Shown here piece after piece: positions 16,933-25,904 of a DNA stretch of 64,000 bases. Below the pieces are notes generated by a model, which was given only the letters and a program-made list of their open reading frames with translations, ran no database searches and was not told the DNA's origin. The position numbers and the translations under genes were made by a program. Each line of letters begins with the position of its first letter. The stretch's first letter is position 1. Origin of the DNA: G963677325 sp963677325 (GTDB taxonomy: Bacteria; Bacteroidota; Bacteroidia; Bacteroidales; Prolixibacteraceae); contig CAXXGM010000014.1 of the NCBI GenBank assembly GCA_963677325.2, positions 62,001 through 126,000 on the forward strand. Reading direction: 5' to 3'.

Positions 16933-18359
16933 GGTAATATTTTTACAGCGTCCTGCAATAAAGTTACAAACTCAGCCGGGGGATTATAAGCAAAATAAAC
17001 AGCCAGACCAAGCAAAATATATTGCGACAGTGATTCATATCCTGATATCCTGGGAATTCTGGATTCATTTATTGTAAGAGGGGGAGTAAAAAGAAGTTTG
17101 AAAATATTAGTCCCAAAACCCCAGATGATCATGGTCAAAAAGATGAGCACTGCTGCAAGTATCCAAATATAATGCGCCTGGAAGAGAGATTGAAAAATAA
17201 GGAATTCACTGATAAACAATCCGGAAGGCGGCATTGCAGTGGCTGATATGAAGCCAAACAGCAGCAATACAGCTCCTGTTTTATTGTATTTAAAGTAATT
17301 GCCCACATCATAAATACTCTTGCTTTGGTAGACCCAATAAACCTGGTTGTACTGAAGAAATAAGGCCGGTTTCACGAGGGTATGCAATATCACGTGCAGG
17401 ATTGCTGCATAGACTCCAATTCCCCCAGCACATAATCCAAGAACAACAAGACCCATATGTTCAATTCCTGAATAGGCAAACATACGTTTGATATTTTTTA
17501 TTCGGGTCATGTAAACGGTGGCGACAAACACCGAAAGAATAGCTGCGATAATCATGATCGTATTGGCCCAATGCAATAGAGGAGTTCTTGCCATTACAGC
17601 GTACATCCTGTAAATGCAGATAAAACCGGCATTCATCAGAACACTTGCAAGCAAGGCGCCTGCCGGGGCCGGAGCCTTATCTTTTGCATCAATCCCGGCC
17701 GTGTACATTGGCACCAGGCCAAGCTTTGCGGTAAAGCCTGTAAATATGAACAGAAAGGATAACTTCAGCCAGAATGGATCAAGTTTACCCGCATTGGCGT
17801 AAAGCGATTCAAAGGACATATCTTCTATGCCGGCTTCTTTGAGAGATAAACTAAGAAATAAAATCCCAATGTAAACGAAAGTAATGCTGATGGTACAGAT
17901 AAAAACGTACTTCCAGACACCTTCCAGAGCTCGTATGTTACGGTGATGGTAAATCAATGCAGAAGCGCTGAGAGTGGTTATTTCAATAAAAATCCAGCTC
18001 ACTGCAATATGAGATGACAGGTAAACAATGCTGCAGGCAGAAATTAAGAATACCATCGCTCCGAAAAATATCCCTCTTGATTGGGGAGTTTCATCCACAT
18101 TGTGTTTCTCAATATACCGATAGCCATGGATAATAACCGGGACAGCAATTACACATAAAGAAACCAGTAAAAGGACACCAATAGCGTCGGACTTAAAGAA
18201 GCCGAGTTCAACCCTGTTCAGATTAAAATATTCATAAAAACCAAAAGTAAGGAGCAACGCCAGAAATATTCCCAGCAAGGAATAGTTGATGAACTTATTC
18301 CTGTTAAAGAATAAACTGCCTCCGATAATTAAAGCACCTATTAAAAAAATTCCAATCAT
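16929..18359 (-). CDS. Antiporter-like membrane subunit (HyfF/NuoN type)
   Basis: 476 aa, about 14 predicted membrane helices, Proton_antipo_M family. The TM5 glutamate region reads WIFIEITTLSASALIY, and the TM7 lysine region reads FTAKLGLVPMYTAGIDAKDKAPAPAGALLAS. The latter differs from the usual HTWLPDAH loop, as in other hydrogenase-4 HyfF proteins. It should form part of the ion-translocating arm. Gene spacing is 3 bp to the HyfE-like gene upstream and a 4 bp overlap with the large-subunit gene downstream, so translation is coupled. Confidence 0.87.
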   Translation of the reverse strand: MIGIFLIGALIIGGSLFFNRNKFINYSLLGIFLALLLTFGFYEYFNLNRVELGFFKSDAIGVLLLVSLCVIAVPVIIHGYRYIEKHNVDETPQSRGIFFGAMVFLISACSIVYLSSHIAVSWIFIEITTLSASALIYHHRNIRALEGVWKYVFICTISITFVYIGILFLSLSLKEAGIEDMSFESLYANAGKLDPFWLKLSFLFIFTGFTAKLGLVPMYTAGIDAKDKAPAPAGALLASVLMNAGFICIYRMYAVMARTPLLHWANTIMIIAAILSVFVATVYMTRIKNIKRMFAYSGIEHMGLVVLGLCAGGIGVYAAILHVILHTLVKPALFLQYNQVYWVYQSKSIYDVGNYFKYNKTGAVLLLFGFISATAMPPSGLFISEFLIFQSLFQAHYIWILAAVLIFLTMIIWGFGTNIFKLLFTPPLTINESRIPRISGYESLSQYILLGLAVYFAYNPPAEFVTLLQDAVKILP

Positions 18360-18362
18360 AAT

Positions 18363-18992
18363 TTAATCTTTAAGATTCCTCAACTGGTCGATATCCGGAT
18401 CCTTCAGCAGATCTCCAATCCTGTTAAAAAAGACACCTAAAATGAGTACGCTGGCAAAAATATCGAGCATGATGCCAAGGTTGACCATCATCGCCATTTC
18501 ATTGCCAACGGCCAATGAAAGCACAAATACCCCATTCTCTATAATGATATAACCGATCACATGCGAAATGATTTTTTTACGTGTCACAATCATATATAAT
18601 CCGGTGAAAATGGTTGAAAGCGCTACTACAAAAAAAGTCTTGTCAAGATTGGCCACCTTTATGGAACTTGCCAGCAAAATGGTAGCTGCTGTAATAAATG
18701 TAACTATGATCAGTGACACAAAATTAGGCAGATAAGGCTCTGAATCCCGGGTGATCCTGTTTCGTTTAATTACGTGCTTTAAAAACAGAGGAACGGCAAT
18801 TGCCTTAAAGACTATTGTTTCAAGCATAATCAGGATTAAATTGACTGTGCTGATCTTTGTAAGCGTGAGAAATGTAACACCGAAGAGAATAAAACCCTGA
18901 AATATCAGAATATTAAGATATGTATTGAGCCGGCTTGCAATGCTGATGTAAAGCAATGTCATGGCTAAGGCAATTAATAGAATGTCTGTCAT
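18363..18992 (-). CDS. HyfE-like membrane subunit (NuoK-related)
   Basis: 209 aa with about six or seven hydrophobic helices; the C-terminal half resembles NuoK/MrpC-type subunits (IIENGVFVLSLAVGNEMAMMVNLGIMLDIFASVLILG), with a buried Glu in IIENG. The cytoplasmic tail ends LLKDPDIDQLRNLKD. The position between HyfC-like and HyfF-like genes is that of hyfE in hydrogenase-4 operons. Start at 18992 gives MTDILLIALAMTLLY, with 9 bp to the upstream stop. Confidence 0.83.
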   Translation of the reverse strand: MTDILLIALAMTLLYISIASRLNTYLNILIFQGFILFGVTFLTLTKISTVNLILIMLETIVFKAIAVPLFLKHVIKRNRITRDSEPYLPNFVSLIIVTFITAATILLASSIKVANLDKTFFVVALSTIFTGLYMIVTRKKIISHVIGYIIIENGVFVLSLAVGNEMAMMVNLGIMLDIFASVLILGVFFNRIGDLLKDPDIDQLRNLKD

Positions 18993-19001
18993 ATTTAATA
19001 A

Positions 19002-19907
19002 TTAAGCAAATTTCCCCAAAACCAGCAGTACTCCGAAGAATATCAACAAGGATACAGAGGTAAGAATATAAACAAATTGAGGATTATGGCCCATTCTGAA
19101 TCTTGCCATAAACGATTCAATAAATCCAACTGTAACAGCAAATCCAACCTGGATCAGCAGAAACAATGGTACAGATAACTCCAAAGGGAATGCCCCTATG
19201 AAGAAATTGGCGATAATTGCACCATACATGGCAAATTTAAGATTGGTGGTATACATGATAAGTCCCAGATCAAAACCACTGTTATCAAGAACCATTACTT
19301 CATGTATCATCGTTAATTCCAGGTGAGTTTTAGGATCATCGATAGGCATCCGGCTGTTTTCAACCATTGCAATCATGACAAGTACAAATGAGGCTAATCC
19401 TCCAAGTAAATAAGAAACCTGTGTCCCATAATGCAACTCACTGAAAATCTCAAGGAAAGATGTATGTCCTGTAAAAAGAGCAAAGGATCCTATCAGAATA
19501 AAGAAAGCAGGTTCAACCAGCATTGAAAACAGCGCTTCGCGGCTGGCTCCCATTCCTTCAAAGCTGCTGCCGGTATCAAGGGCTGAAATGATCATTAAAA
19601 ATTTCCCTAATGCAAGCATGTAGGCAAACATGATAAAATCTCCGTTGAAGGAAATAAAACCGGGTTTATGTCCATGTGGTATCATTAGAATGGCCATCAA
19701 TACCGAAGCAAAATAGACCGTTGGTGCAATCCTGAAAATTGAGCTCGTAGTGACACTGTAAACAGAACCTTTTTTCCACAATCTGAAGATGTCCCTCATT
19801 GGCTGAAATATTCCCGGTCCTTTTCTTCCCGACAAAAGGCTCTTTGTCCTGATGATAAACCCGGTAAAAAACAGACTCACAAATAAGATTAGTATTAAAC
19901 TGACCAT
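19002..19907 (-). CDS. HyfC/NuoH-like membrane subunit
   Basis: 301 aa, eight predicted helices. It is the subunit that joins the membrane arm to the soluble arm. Typical NuoH/HyfC features are present: SGRKGPGIFQPMRDIFRLWKK near the N-terminus, corresponding to the first cytoplasmic loop, and ENSRMPIDDPKTHLELTMIH, a charged loop conserved in hydrogenase-4 HyfC. It lies in the hyfB-hyfB-hyfC-hyfE-hyfF order, with 1 bp to the gene upstream. Confidence 0.9.
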   Translation of the reverse strand: MVSLILILFVSLFFTGFIIRTKSLLSGRKGPGIFQPMRDIFRLWKKGSVYSVTTSSIFRIAPTVYFASVLMAILMIPHGHKPGFISFNGDFIMFAYMLALGKFLMIISALDTGSSFEGMGASREALFSMLVEPAFFILIGSFALFTGHTSFLEIFSELHYGTQVSYLLGGLASFVLVMIAMVENSRMPIDDPKTHLELTMIHEVMVLDNSGFDLGLIMYTTNLKFAMYGAIIANFFIGAFPLELSVPLFLLIQVGFAVTVGFIESFMARFRMGHNPQFVYILTSVSLLIFFGVLLVLGKFA

Positions 19908-19908
19908 A

Positions 19909-21933
19909 CTAAAGCTGATTAAAAAAATTAATTAACATGGAGACCTTTTCATAAATAAGAGGAAGAAAAAGAGCTAATCCCACAAAAGCGATTCCATAAA
20001 GCAGATAGGCTTGAAAATTTCCATTTTGTAAAAAGACAAATGAATTCAATCCCCTTCTGATCAATAATAATGTCTTATCGATCATCCAGAATTCAATTTT
20101 ATCAAGGGCGTTTGTATTATTCTTTATCTTTTGCGGATAAAGGCCTTTTGCATCTTCTTTTTCTTTCTTTATTAACAGCAGCGGTTCTGCAAGTTTGCGA
20201 TAGGTACGGATAAATGAAGAAGCAGTATACTGCATTTTCCCGGCTGAACCTGTATAACCGCAGCCCCAGGTTGTATCTTCATTGATAATATACCTTTTCG
20301 TCAGTAATAAACGGGCAACGTAAATCAAAACGATGAGTAACAAAAAAGCCAGTGAATACCATCCGATGACTGTTAGTTGAGTTAAGATTTCGCCTGCCGG
20401 TACTCCAACGGAAACAGGTTGATAAAGAGCAATGATATGTTGCAGGTAATTGTTAAAAATCAAAGGGAACAATCCAATGATCATAATCACGACTGCAACA
20501 AGATACATTGGCCATATCCTTTGAAGATTTTCAATGTTGAAACTTTCTTTTATCTTTTCTCTTGGTGTACCTAAAAAAACTGTTCCAAAGGCCTTTGTAA
20601 AACAAATCAGAGCTAACCCGCCAATACTTACTAAACCAAAAATAGAGAATAACAAGAAAAGTATAAGCTTAAAATTGCCTGTCACCAGACCGTGAAATAA
20701 TCCATTATAGAGGAAAAACTCAGAAATAAAACCATTGAACGGAGGCAAACCACAGATAGCCAAAGAAGCAATCAGAAATAAATATCCGGAATGAGGAATC
20801 TTTTTAAGTAATCCTCCCAATGATTCAATGTTCATTGTGTGAGTGGCCTGGTAAACATTTCCTGCGCTAAAGAATAGCAGCGATTTAAACAGGGAATGAT
20901 TCAGAACATGAAGAAGTGCTCCTCCAAACCCGGTCCAGATCAGAATCGGTTCATGATAACCAAGACCTAAAGCGCCCATCCCGATTCCAATACCTATTAT
21001 TCCGATATTCTCGATGCTGTGATAAGCAAGCAGCTTTTTAAGATTGTGTTGTATAATCGCCAGCATCACCCCATAAACACCCGTTATGACTGAAATCAAT
21101 AAGATGAAATATCCGATCGGGATCATCTCTGTTTTAATATTCAGCAGAATACGCAAAATCCCAAAGATTCCAATTTTTATAATGACTCCTGACATAATTC
21201 CCGAAACGTGAGAAGGAGCGGCCGGATGAGCCAAGGGAAGCCAGGTATGAAAAGGAACAAATCCGGCTTTTATGCCAAAACCTATAAAGAATAAGATAAA
21301 AAGAGCAAATGCTGCAATATGTGTTTGTGAGGAAGTAAAAACAGTTATTGCATTAAAATCAAATGATCCTGTCTCCACCTTGACCCACATAAATGCAAGT
21401 GTCAAAAATAAAATACAGATATGGGACTGTATCAGGAAGTTAATTCCTGCTTTTAAAGTAGAGCGCTTTTGATGTTCAAAAATAACCACAACAAAAGAAG
21501 AAAGGGCCATAACTTCCCATACTACAAGCAAGACCAAGCCATTTTGTACAAGACAAATCCCTATAAGCGAGGTATAAAGAAGTATGAAGGCTGTAAAATG
21601 TAATTTTAAATTATCCTCCTGGTCAGCATATTTCTTCATGTACTGAGCTCCGTACCAAATCCCGGTAAAAAATGTAAAGCTTATGACAAGGATAAACCAT
21701 GCTGATAAATAATCAATCCGGACAGGTATTGATCCAGTTACCCATGATCCCGTATAAATAAATTCCACCGGTCCATTTGTAAAAATTGAAAGAGCAAGTA
21801 CAGAGTTCGTAATAACCAATAACGACACAATTCCTAAAGTCAGGACCGCTCCGCTTTTCATTTTCAGAAAGGGGATGCTCACTGCAGCAAGAATGGCAAT
21901 CAGATTAGTTATTTCGAATAAACTCTTTTCCAT
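19909..21933 (-). CDS. HyfB/NuoL-like antiporter subunit, copy 2
   Basis: 674 aa proton-conducting antiporter-like protein with about 16 membrane helices. Key charged residues are present: Glu in LLVVWEVMALSSF and Lys in GFGIKAGFVPFHTWLPLAHP. The C-terminal extension carries WGCGYTGSAGKMQY, shared with its neighbour (WGCGYVAPIPKAQY), so the two are tandem paralogues. Two NuoL-like plus one HyfF-like subunits would give three putative ion channels in the complex. It is 4 bp downstream of copy 1. Confidence 0.9.
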   Translation of the reverse strand: MEKSLFEITNLIAILAAVSIPFLKMKSGAVLTLGIVSLLVITNSVLALSIFTNGPVEFIYTGSWVTGSIPVRIDYLSAWFILVISFTFFTGIWYGAQYMKKYADQEDNLKLHFTAFILLYTSLIGICLVQNGLVLLVVWEVMALSSFVVVIFEHQKRSTLKAGINFLIQSHICILFLTLAFMWVKVETGSFDFNAITVFTSSQTHIAAFALFILFFIGFGIKAGFVPFHTWLPLAHPAAPSHVSGIMSGVIIKIGIFGILRILLNIKTEMIPIGYFILLISVITGVYGVMLAIIQHNLKKLLAYHSIENIGIIGIGIGMGALGLGYHEPILIWTGFGGALLHVLNHSLFKSLLFFSAGNVYQATHTMNIESLGGLLKKIPHSGYLFLIASLAICGLPPFNGFISEFFLYNGLFHGLVTGNFKLILFLLFSIFGLVSIGGLALICFTKAFGTVFLGTPREKIKESFNIENLQRIWPMYLVAVVIMIIGLFPLIFNNYLQHIIALYQPVSVGVPAGEILTQLTVIGWYSLAFLLLIVLIYVARLLLTKRYIINEDTTWGCGYTGSAGKMQYTASSFIRTYRKLAEPLLLIKKEKEDAKGLYPQKIKNNTNALDKIEFWMIDKTLLLIRRGLNSFVFLQNGNFQAYLLYGIAFVGLALFLPLIYEKVSMLINFFNQL

Positions 21934-21937
21934 TATC

Positions 21938-23941
21938 TCAATAAATAAAATTCAGCATACTGCCAAGGAAAACTAAAATAACAAAAAATAATCCATACAA
22001 TACATAGGATTGTATTTGTCCGTTTTGAACAAACTGGAAATAATTGAGAATAAAGGTCAATCTTTTAGCTAAAGGCATGACAAAATATTTTTCCAATATA
22101 TCGGTATATCGTGTGATAAAATTGAATTTCCCGGGATAAAGCCTGCCCTTGGGAATCTTCAGGCCACTTTTCTCTTCTCTTACCAGAAAATTAAACAACA
22201 TGCCAAAAGAACGGATGTAGGAGCGTCCGCTATACTGAGCTTTGGGAATTGGCGCCACATATCCGCAGCCCCACGTATCATACTCATAAGAAGTCCTCCT
22301 TTGGTTGAAAATACGCCGGATTCCAAAAGCGGCCAACAATAAAACGATAAATATCAGACTTACTTTTCCAATACCTGCAATATTCAAAGCAGTATTTTGC
22401 AAAACTTGTGAGGAGGGAAAATTGATCGAAAAAGAAGTTTCAACAATCTCAGAAGCATACTGAAAATAAAACTGCGGGAAAATGGCGACCGATAGCATTA
22501 CAGCAACAATAAGATATTGCGGGAAAAGCATGATGGAAGAAGATTCATGTGGCTCATGTGATAACTGTTCCCTTGGATTTCCAAGAAATATAACTCCGAA
22601 TGTCTTGGTAAATGTAAGAAGTGACATTCCACCAACTATAGCCAATCCGGAAATGGATGAAATAAGCAAAACTGCCTGTAGAATCCCTTGGAAATTCAGC
22701 AATCCTGTAAATATTCCGCTGTAAATGATGAATTCGGAAACGAATCCATTGAATGGAGGAATTCCTCCGATAGCTATTGATCCAATTAAAAAGAAGACCG
22801 CTGTTTTGGGCATTTTTTTAATCAGCCCCCCCAACCTTTCTATATTTCTGGTATGGGTCTGCTGATAAATATTCCCTGCGCCAAAAAACAACAGGGATTT
22901 AAACAGAGAATGATTCAGCGTATGCAACAAGGCTCCGCTGAATCCAAGAATTTCCATCGTCTTATTGCCATTTCCAATTCCCATGAGACCGATTCCAATT
23001 CCTATGCCTATAATTCCGATGTTTTCAATCGTACAGTATGCCAGCATTTTCTTAAAATCATACTTCACAACTGCGTTTGCAATCCCGTATATAGCTGTCA
23101 TTACTGAAAGACCAAGAATAACTTCACCAAACAAGAGCCATTCGTGGTGCAGATTAATGATAATCCTGAAAATTCCATATATTCCGAGCTTCACGATTAC
23201 TCCCGACATAACGCCAGAAACATGAGAAGGAGCGGCCGGATGTGCATGCGGGAGCCAGGTATGAAAAGGAATAAACCCTGCTTTAATTGCAAATCCGGCA
23301 AATAATAATGCGTAAATCCATATTGAATTTTGGTTCCATTCCAGTTGGGATAGTCCACCAAAATCAAATGTCCCGGTCTGAAGGAAAAGCAAAATAAAAC
23401 CAAGCGAAAGAAAAGCGATGCTCAGGTGCATCTGTACCATGTAATTGATTCCGGCCTTGAGTGTCTTTTTATTCTGGAATTCGAAAATGACCAGCATCAA
23501 CGAAGATAGAGACATTAATTCCCATGCAACGAGGAAACCAAGGCCATTTTCGATCATGCAGACCCAAAGCATGGAAACATGAAAAAGGATATAGAACAGC
23601 CAGTGCAGGTCGCGGTTAGTGTGAAGATGTGAATACGATTTCAGGTATCCGCTTCCATATAAAATCCCGGTGACTGAAGTAAAATTAATGATCAGAATAA
23701 ACCATGCTGACAGGCCATCAACTTTAAGCAGAATAGGGCCGGCAATGTGAGCCAAATGGAAGGCTCCGGTTTGTGGCAACCCGCTCAGAGCCAGAAAGGC
23801 GGGAATCGAGGATATCACAGAATTGATGAGAACAATGGTGATGGTCAGGATTGGCTTATATTTTTGGCTGAAAAGGATTAGTCCGCATGAACCGGCCGCC
23901 AGTACAAGAGCCATCCAACCAATAACCTGTGTAATCTCCAT
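21938..23941 (-). CDS. HyfB/NuoL-like antiporter subunit, copy 1 (first gene of Ehr operon)
   Basis: 667 aa, paralogue of the next gene, with Glu in GFLVAWELMSLSSL and Lys in GFAIKAGFIPFHTWLPHAHP. It is the promoter-proximal gene of a seven-gene, tightly packed operon that runs to 14591. Its start lies 210 bp from a divergent Crp/Fnr regulator gene with an FNR-like palindrome in between, suggesting control by that regulator. TAATCTTG on the minus strand (23984-23977) is one mismatch from the TAnnTTTG -7 consensus. Confidence 0.9.
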   Translation of the reverse strand: MEITQVIGWMALVLAAGSCGLILFSQKYKPILTITIVLINSVISSIPAFLALSGLPQTGAFHLAHIAGPILLKVDGLSAWFILIINFTSVTGILYGSGYLKSYSHLHTNRDLHWLFYILFHVSMLWVCMIENGLGFLVAWELMSLSSLMLVIFEFQNKKTLKAGINYMVQMHLSIAFLSLGFILLFLQTGTFDFGGLSQLEWNQNSIWIYALLFAGFAIKAGFIPFHTWLPHAHPAAPSHVSGVMSGVIVKLGIYGIFRIIINLHHEWLLFGEVILGLSVMTAIYGIANAVVKYDFKKMLAYCTIENIGIIGIGIGIGLMGIGNGNKTMEILGFSGALLHTLNHSLFKSLLFFGAGNIYQQTHTRNIERLGGLIKKMPKTAVFFLIGSIAIGGIPPFNGFVSEFIIYSGIFTGLLNFQGILQAVLLISSISGLAIVGGMSLLTFTKTFGVIFLGNPREQLSHEPHESSSIMLFPQYLIVAVMLSVAIFPQFYFQYASEIVETSFSINFPSSQVLQNTALNIAGIGKVSLIFIVLLLAAFGIRRIFNQRRTSYEYDTWGCGYVAPIPKAQYSGRSYIRSFGMLFNFLVREEKSGLKIPKGRLYPGKFNFITRYTDILEKYFVMPLAKRLTFILNYFQFVQNGQIQSYVLYGLFFVILVFLGSMLNFIY

Positions 23942-24028
23942 AAATACTGATAAATAGAATGATTTTTAAAACGATGCAAGATTAGTCAAATTATCCCGGC
24001 CTATGGTTTGCAATGGTCAATAAAAAAA

Positions 24029-24042
24029 TTGATTATTGTCAA
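24029..24042. promoter_or_regulatory. FNR-like palindrome in divergent Ehr/fnr intergenic region
   Basis: TTGATTATTGTCAA matches the FNR consensus TTGAT-N4-ATCAA at 9 of 10 defined positions. It overlaps the -33 element of the regulator gene's promoter, which suggests autorepression, and it may also act on the Ehr operon. A second imperfect inverted pair (TCAAT...ATTGA) immediately overlaps it upstream. Confidence 0.5.
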
Positions 24043-24057
24043 TTTTGTGTATTTTTG
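24029..24057 (+). promoter_or_regulatory. Bacteroidota promoter of the Crp/Fnr gene
   Basis: TTG (24029-24031), an 18 bp spacer and TATTTTTG (24050-24057) match the Bacteroidota -33 TTG / -7 TAnnTTTG pattern. The leader downstream to 24150 contains inverted low-complexity repeats (GGCTGTAGGCTGTAGACTTTAGG and CCTAAAGCC). Confidence 0.65.
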
Positions 24058-24070
24058 CACGCTCAAAGAA

Positions 24071-24122
24071 GGCTGTAGGCTGTAGACTTTAGGTTCAAGG
24101 GAGTCACCGATTACCTAAAGCC
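24071..24122. repeat. Dispersed GGCTGTAG/ACTTTAGG repeat in fnr leader
   Basis: Two GGCTGTA words run into GACTTTAGG at 24071-24093, and a CCTAAAGCC at 24114-24122 can pair with them. Related to the repeats at 15386-15417 and 48050-48072. It lies in the 5' untranslated leader, where it could form a hairpin. Confidence 0.45.
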
Positions 24123-24150
24123 TATTCTTAATTCTTAATTCTTAATTCCT

Positions 24151-24849
24151 GTGTTACCTGAAAACATAACTGAAAAATTTATCTTTAAAAGTAATGCAAT
24201 TTTTGCAAATCTCCCGAATAACATCAAAGAAGTGTTCCTGAGTCAGATGCAGATCAGGGAGTACAAAAAAGGGCAGAATCTTTTTACAGAAGGCACCTAT
24301 CCTGCCGGAATCTATTTTATTAAAAAAGGTAAAGTAAAGAAATATAAATCCCTCAACGGAGGAAAGGAACAAATCATCTATGTTTGTTGTGAAGGTGAAT
24401 TGCTTGGATATGCTTCTCTCCTGGGTGAAGAAACTTACCCCGATTCAGCGGCTTCCATTACAGATGCTGTAATAGGATTTCTTCCTAAAGAAAAACTCCT
24501 GAAATTAATTGAGCAATATGATGATTTTTCAAAAATGCTCATTAAAAATTTAAGTCACGAATTCGGTGTGCTGGTAAATTTTATCGCTGCCTTTACCCAA
24601 AAACCCGTCAGGGAAAGGGTCGCTTTGACTCTTTTGATCCTGTGGGAAAAATTCAGGGATAACCTCGACGAAGACAATGAAGTTCAGATCATGCTCACAA
24701 GGGAAGATTTGTCCAATATGGTAGGAACTGCAGTTGAAACCCTGGTGCGGGTATTGCATGAATTTAAGAAAGAAAATATTATCAGTACCAGCGGACGAGC
24801 CATTCGTCTGCTAAATCTCCGGGAACTGATCGAAATAGCTAAATATTAG
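24151..24849 (+). CDS. Crp/Fnr family transcriptional regulator
   Basis: 232 aa. An N-terminal cyclic-nucleotide-binding fold (about 15-130; FTEGTYPAGIYFIKKGKVK) is followed by a dimerisation helix and a C-terminal winged helix (REDLSNMVGTAVETLVRVLHEF). The recognition helix has the Glu...Arg pair of FNR/CRP proteins (ETLVR). The N-terminus lacks the cysteine set that holds the oxygen-sensing cluster in E. coli FNR, so the signal is unknown. It is divergent from the Ehr operon and so a good candidate for its regulator. The last 149 coding bases are duplicated 1055 bp downstream. Confidence 0.9.
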   Translation: MLPENITEKFIFKSNAIFANLPNNIKEVFLSQMQIREYKKGQNLFTEGTYPAGIYFIKKGKVKKYKSLNGGKEQIIYVCCEGELLGYASLLGEETYPDSAASITDAVIGFLPKEKLLKLIEQYDDFSKMLIKNLSHEFGVLVNFIAAFTQKPVRERVALTLLILWEKFRDNLDEDNEVQIMLTREDLSNMVGTAVETLVRVLHEFKKENIISTSGRAIRLLNLRELIEIAKY

Positions 24850-24861
24850 TTCCATTCAGCT
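24701..24861 (+). repeat. Direct repeat, proximal copy (3' end of fnr-like gene)
   Basis: 161 bp matching 25756-25916 with six differences. It covers the last 49 codons of the Crp/Fnr gene, its stop and about 12 bases beyond. Weaker similarity continues for roughly 25 more bases. It forms the left border of a 1055 bp unit containing a toxin-antitoxin pair. Confidence 0.9.
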
Positions 24862-25081
24862 CTTTTGAGAACGGCCAATCAGAATCATGGCAGAAAAAAT
24901 CATCGGCTGTTGGAGAACAGTTAAAATATCCCATCGCGGATCACTTGGTTAAAAGGTGCGCCTTGCAAAAGAAGAAAAAGGTGAAATATTTGTCAACTAT
25001 TTTCAAGAATCAATATTGAATAAATCTGATAATAGATTATTATTGATTAAATTTGATCAACATTCCAAACAAAATTTCATT

Positions 25082-25333
25082 ATGACTACACAAAATATTC
25101 AATTAAATATTCCGCTCAGTTTTGAACAGATCATTGAAATTGTACGACAGCTGTCACCTTCGGAAAAAAATCAGCTACGTGAATTTTTATTATCTGATCA
25201 AAATAATGATGACCTTAGTATCAACGATGATCAAAAGCAAGTAGTTCGGCAACGTATAAAAAAATACAAAGATAGTCCCGGCAGTTATCTCTCCTGGAAT
25301 GATATTGAGCACAAAATAGCCGGGAGGGAATGA
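25082..25333 (+). CDS. Antitoxin of a ParE/RelE-type toxin-antitoxin module
   Basis: 83 aa from the ATG at 25082; a much longer reading frame from 24956 exists, but its first 42 residues look like non-coding sequence. The body is a short acidic helix-rich protein (SFEQIIEIVRQLSPSEKNQL, YKDSPGSYLSWNDIEHKI), like addiction-module antitoxins that pair with ParE/RelE. Its stop overlaps the toxin start in an ATGA, so translation is coupled. It probably neutralises the toxin and represses its own promoter, although no DNA-binding domain is obvious. Confidence 0.8.
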   Translation: MTTQNIQLNIPLSFEQIIEIVRQLSPSEKNQLREFLLSDQNNDDLSINDDQKQVVRQRIKKYKDSPGSYLSWNDIEHKIAGRE

Positions 25334-25635
25334 AATTCAAAGTAGTATATAACCCTGATTTTTATGAAGATATTGTGCAAGCTATGGACTGGCACAATGA
25401 AAAACAGCCTGGTTTAGGTGGCAAATTGTTCAATGCGGTTAAAAAACTTACAAGAAAACTAACGACTTCTGCCTTACATTATGCAATAAGGTATGATGAT
25501 ATACGGTGTATGCCGATTGAAAAATTTCCTTATGTAGTGCATTATCGTGTTGATGAACAAAATAAAATTGTTAAAATAGAAGCTCTTTTTCATTCAAGCC
25601 GTAACCCAGGTTTATGGGATAAAAGAACACGTTAA
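25330..25635 (+). CDS. RelE/ParE family toxin
   Basis: 101 aa. Typical ParE/RelE layout: an N-terminal strand-helix (YNPDFYEDIVQAMDWHNEK), a helix (GGKLFNAVKKLTRKL), then strands ending in IEALFHSSRNPGLWDKR. The FPYVVHYRVDEQ strand is characteristic. It would act either on ribosome-bound mRNA or on gyrase; the sequence does not decide which. It forms a two-gene operon with the antitoxin and is intact. Confidence 0.87.
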   Translation: MKFKVVYNPDFYEDIVQAMDWHNEKQPGLGGKLFNAVKKLTRKLTTSALHYAIRYDDIRCMPIEKFPYVVHYRVDEQNKIVKIEALFHSSRNPGLWDKRTR

Positions 25636-25755
25636 AATCATCCGGGGAGCTTGCTGAATTTGCTGAATCGGATCGAAGATCCAGAGTTAAAAGCTGCAAG
25701 ATTGCAAATCTTCAGCAGCCGCTGCAAGATTTTAATGCATATCCCGATTAACCGG

Positions 25756-25904
25756 GGGAAGATTTGTCCAATATGGTAGGAACTGCAGTGGAAACACTGG
25801 TGCGGGTATTGCATGAATTTAAGAAAGAAAATATTATCAGCACCAGCGGACGAGCCATTCGTCTGTTAAATCTCCAGGAACTGATCGAAATAGCTAAATA
25901 TTAG
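25756..25904 (+). pseudogene. Displaced 3' fragment of the Crp/Fnr gene
   Basis: Encodes the same 48-residue C-terminus (EDLSNMVGTAVETL to EIAKY and stop) without a start. Against the intact gene there are five differences within the coding part, four of them synonymous and one Arg to Gln. The fragment therefore resembles a once-functional allele more than decayed DNA. It is probably the original 3' end, separated from its gene by insertion of the toxin-antitoxin unit, or the scar of a tandem duplication. Confidence 0.85.

Noticed and set aside
14591..23941. [NiFe] hydrogenase-4 or formate hydrogenlyase
   Set aside because: Gene order and folds fit, but both nickel-binding cysteine pairs of the large subunit are absent, so a hydrogenase label would be wrong.
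24956..25081. N-terminal extension of the antitoxin
   Set aside because: These 42 residues have no family similarity, and the ATG at 25082 gives a normal-length antitoxin.
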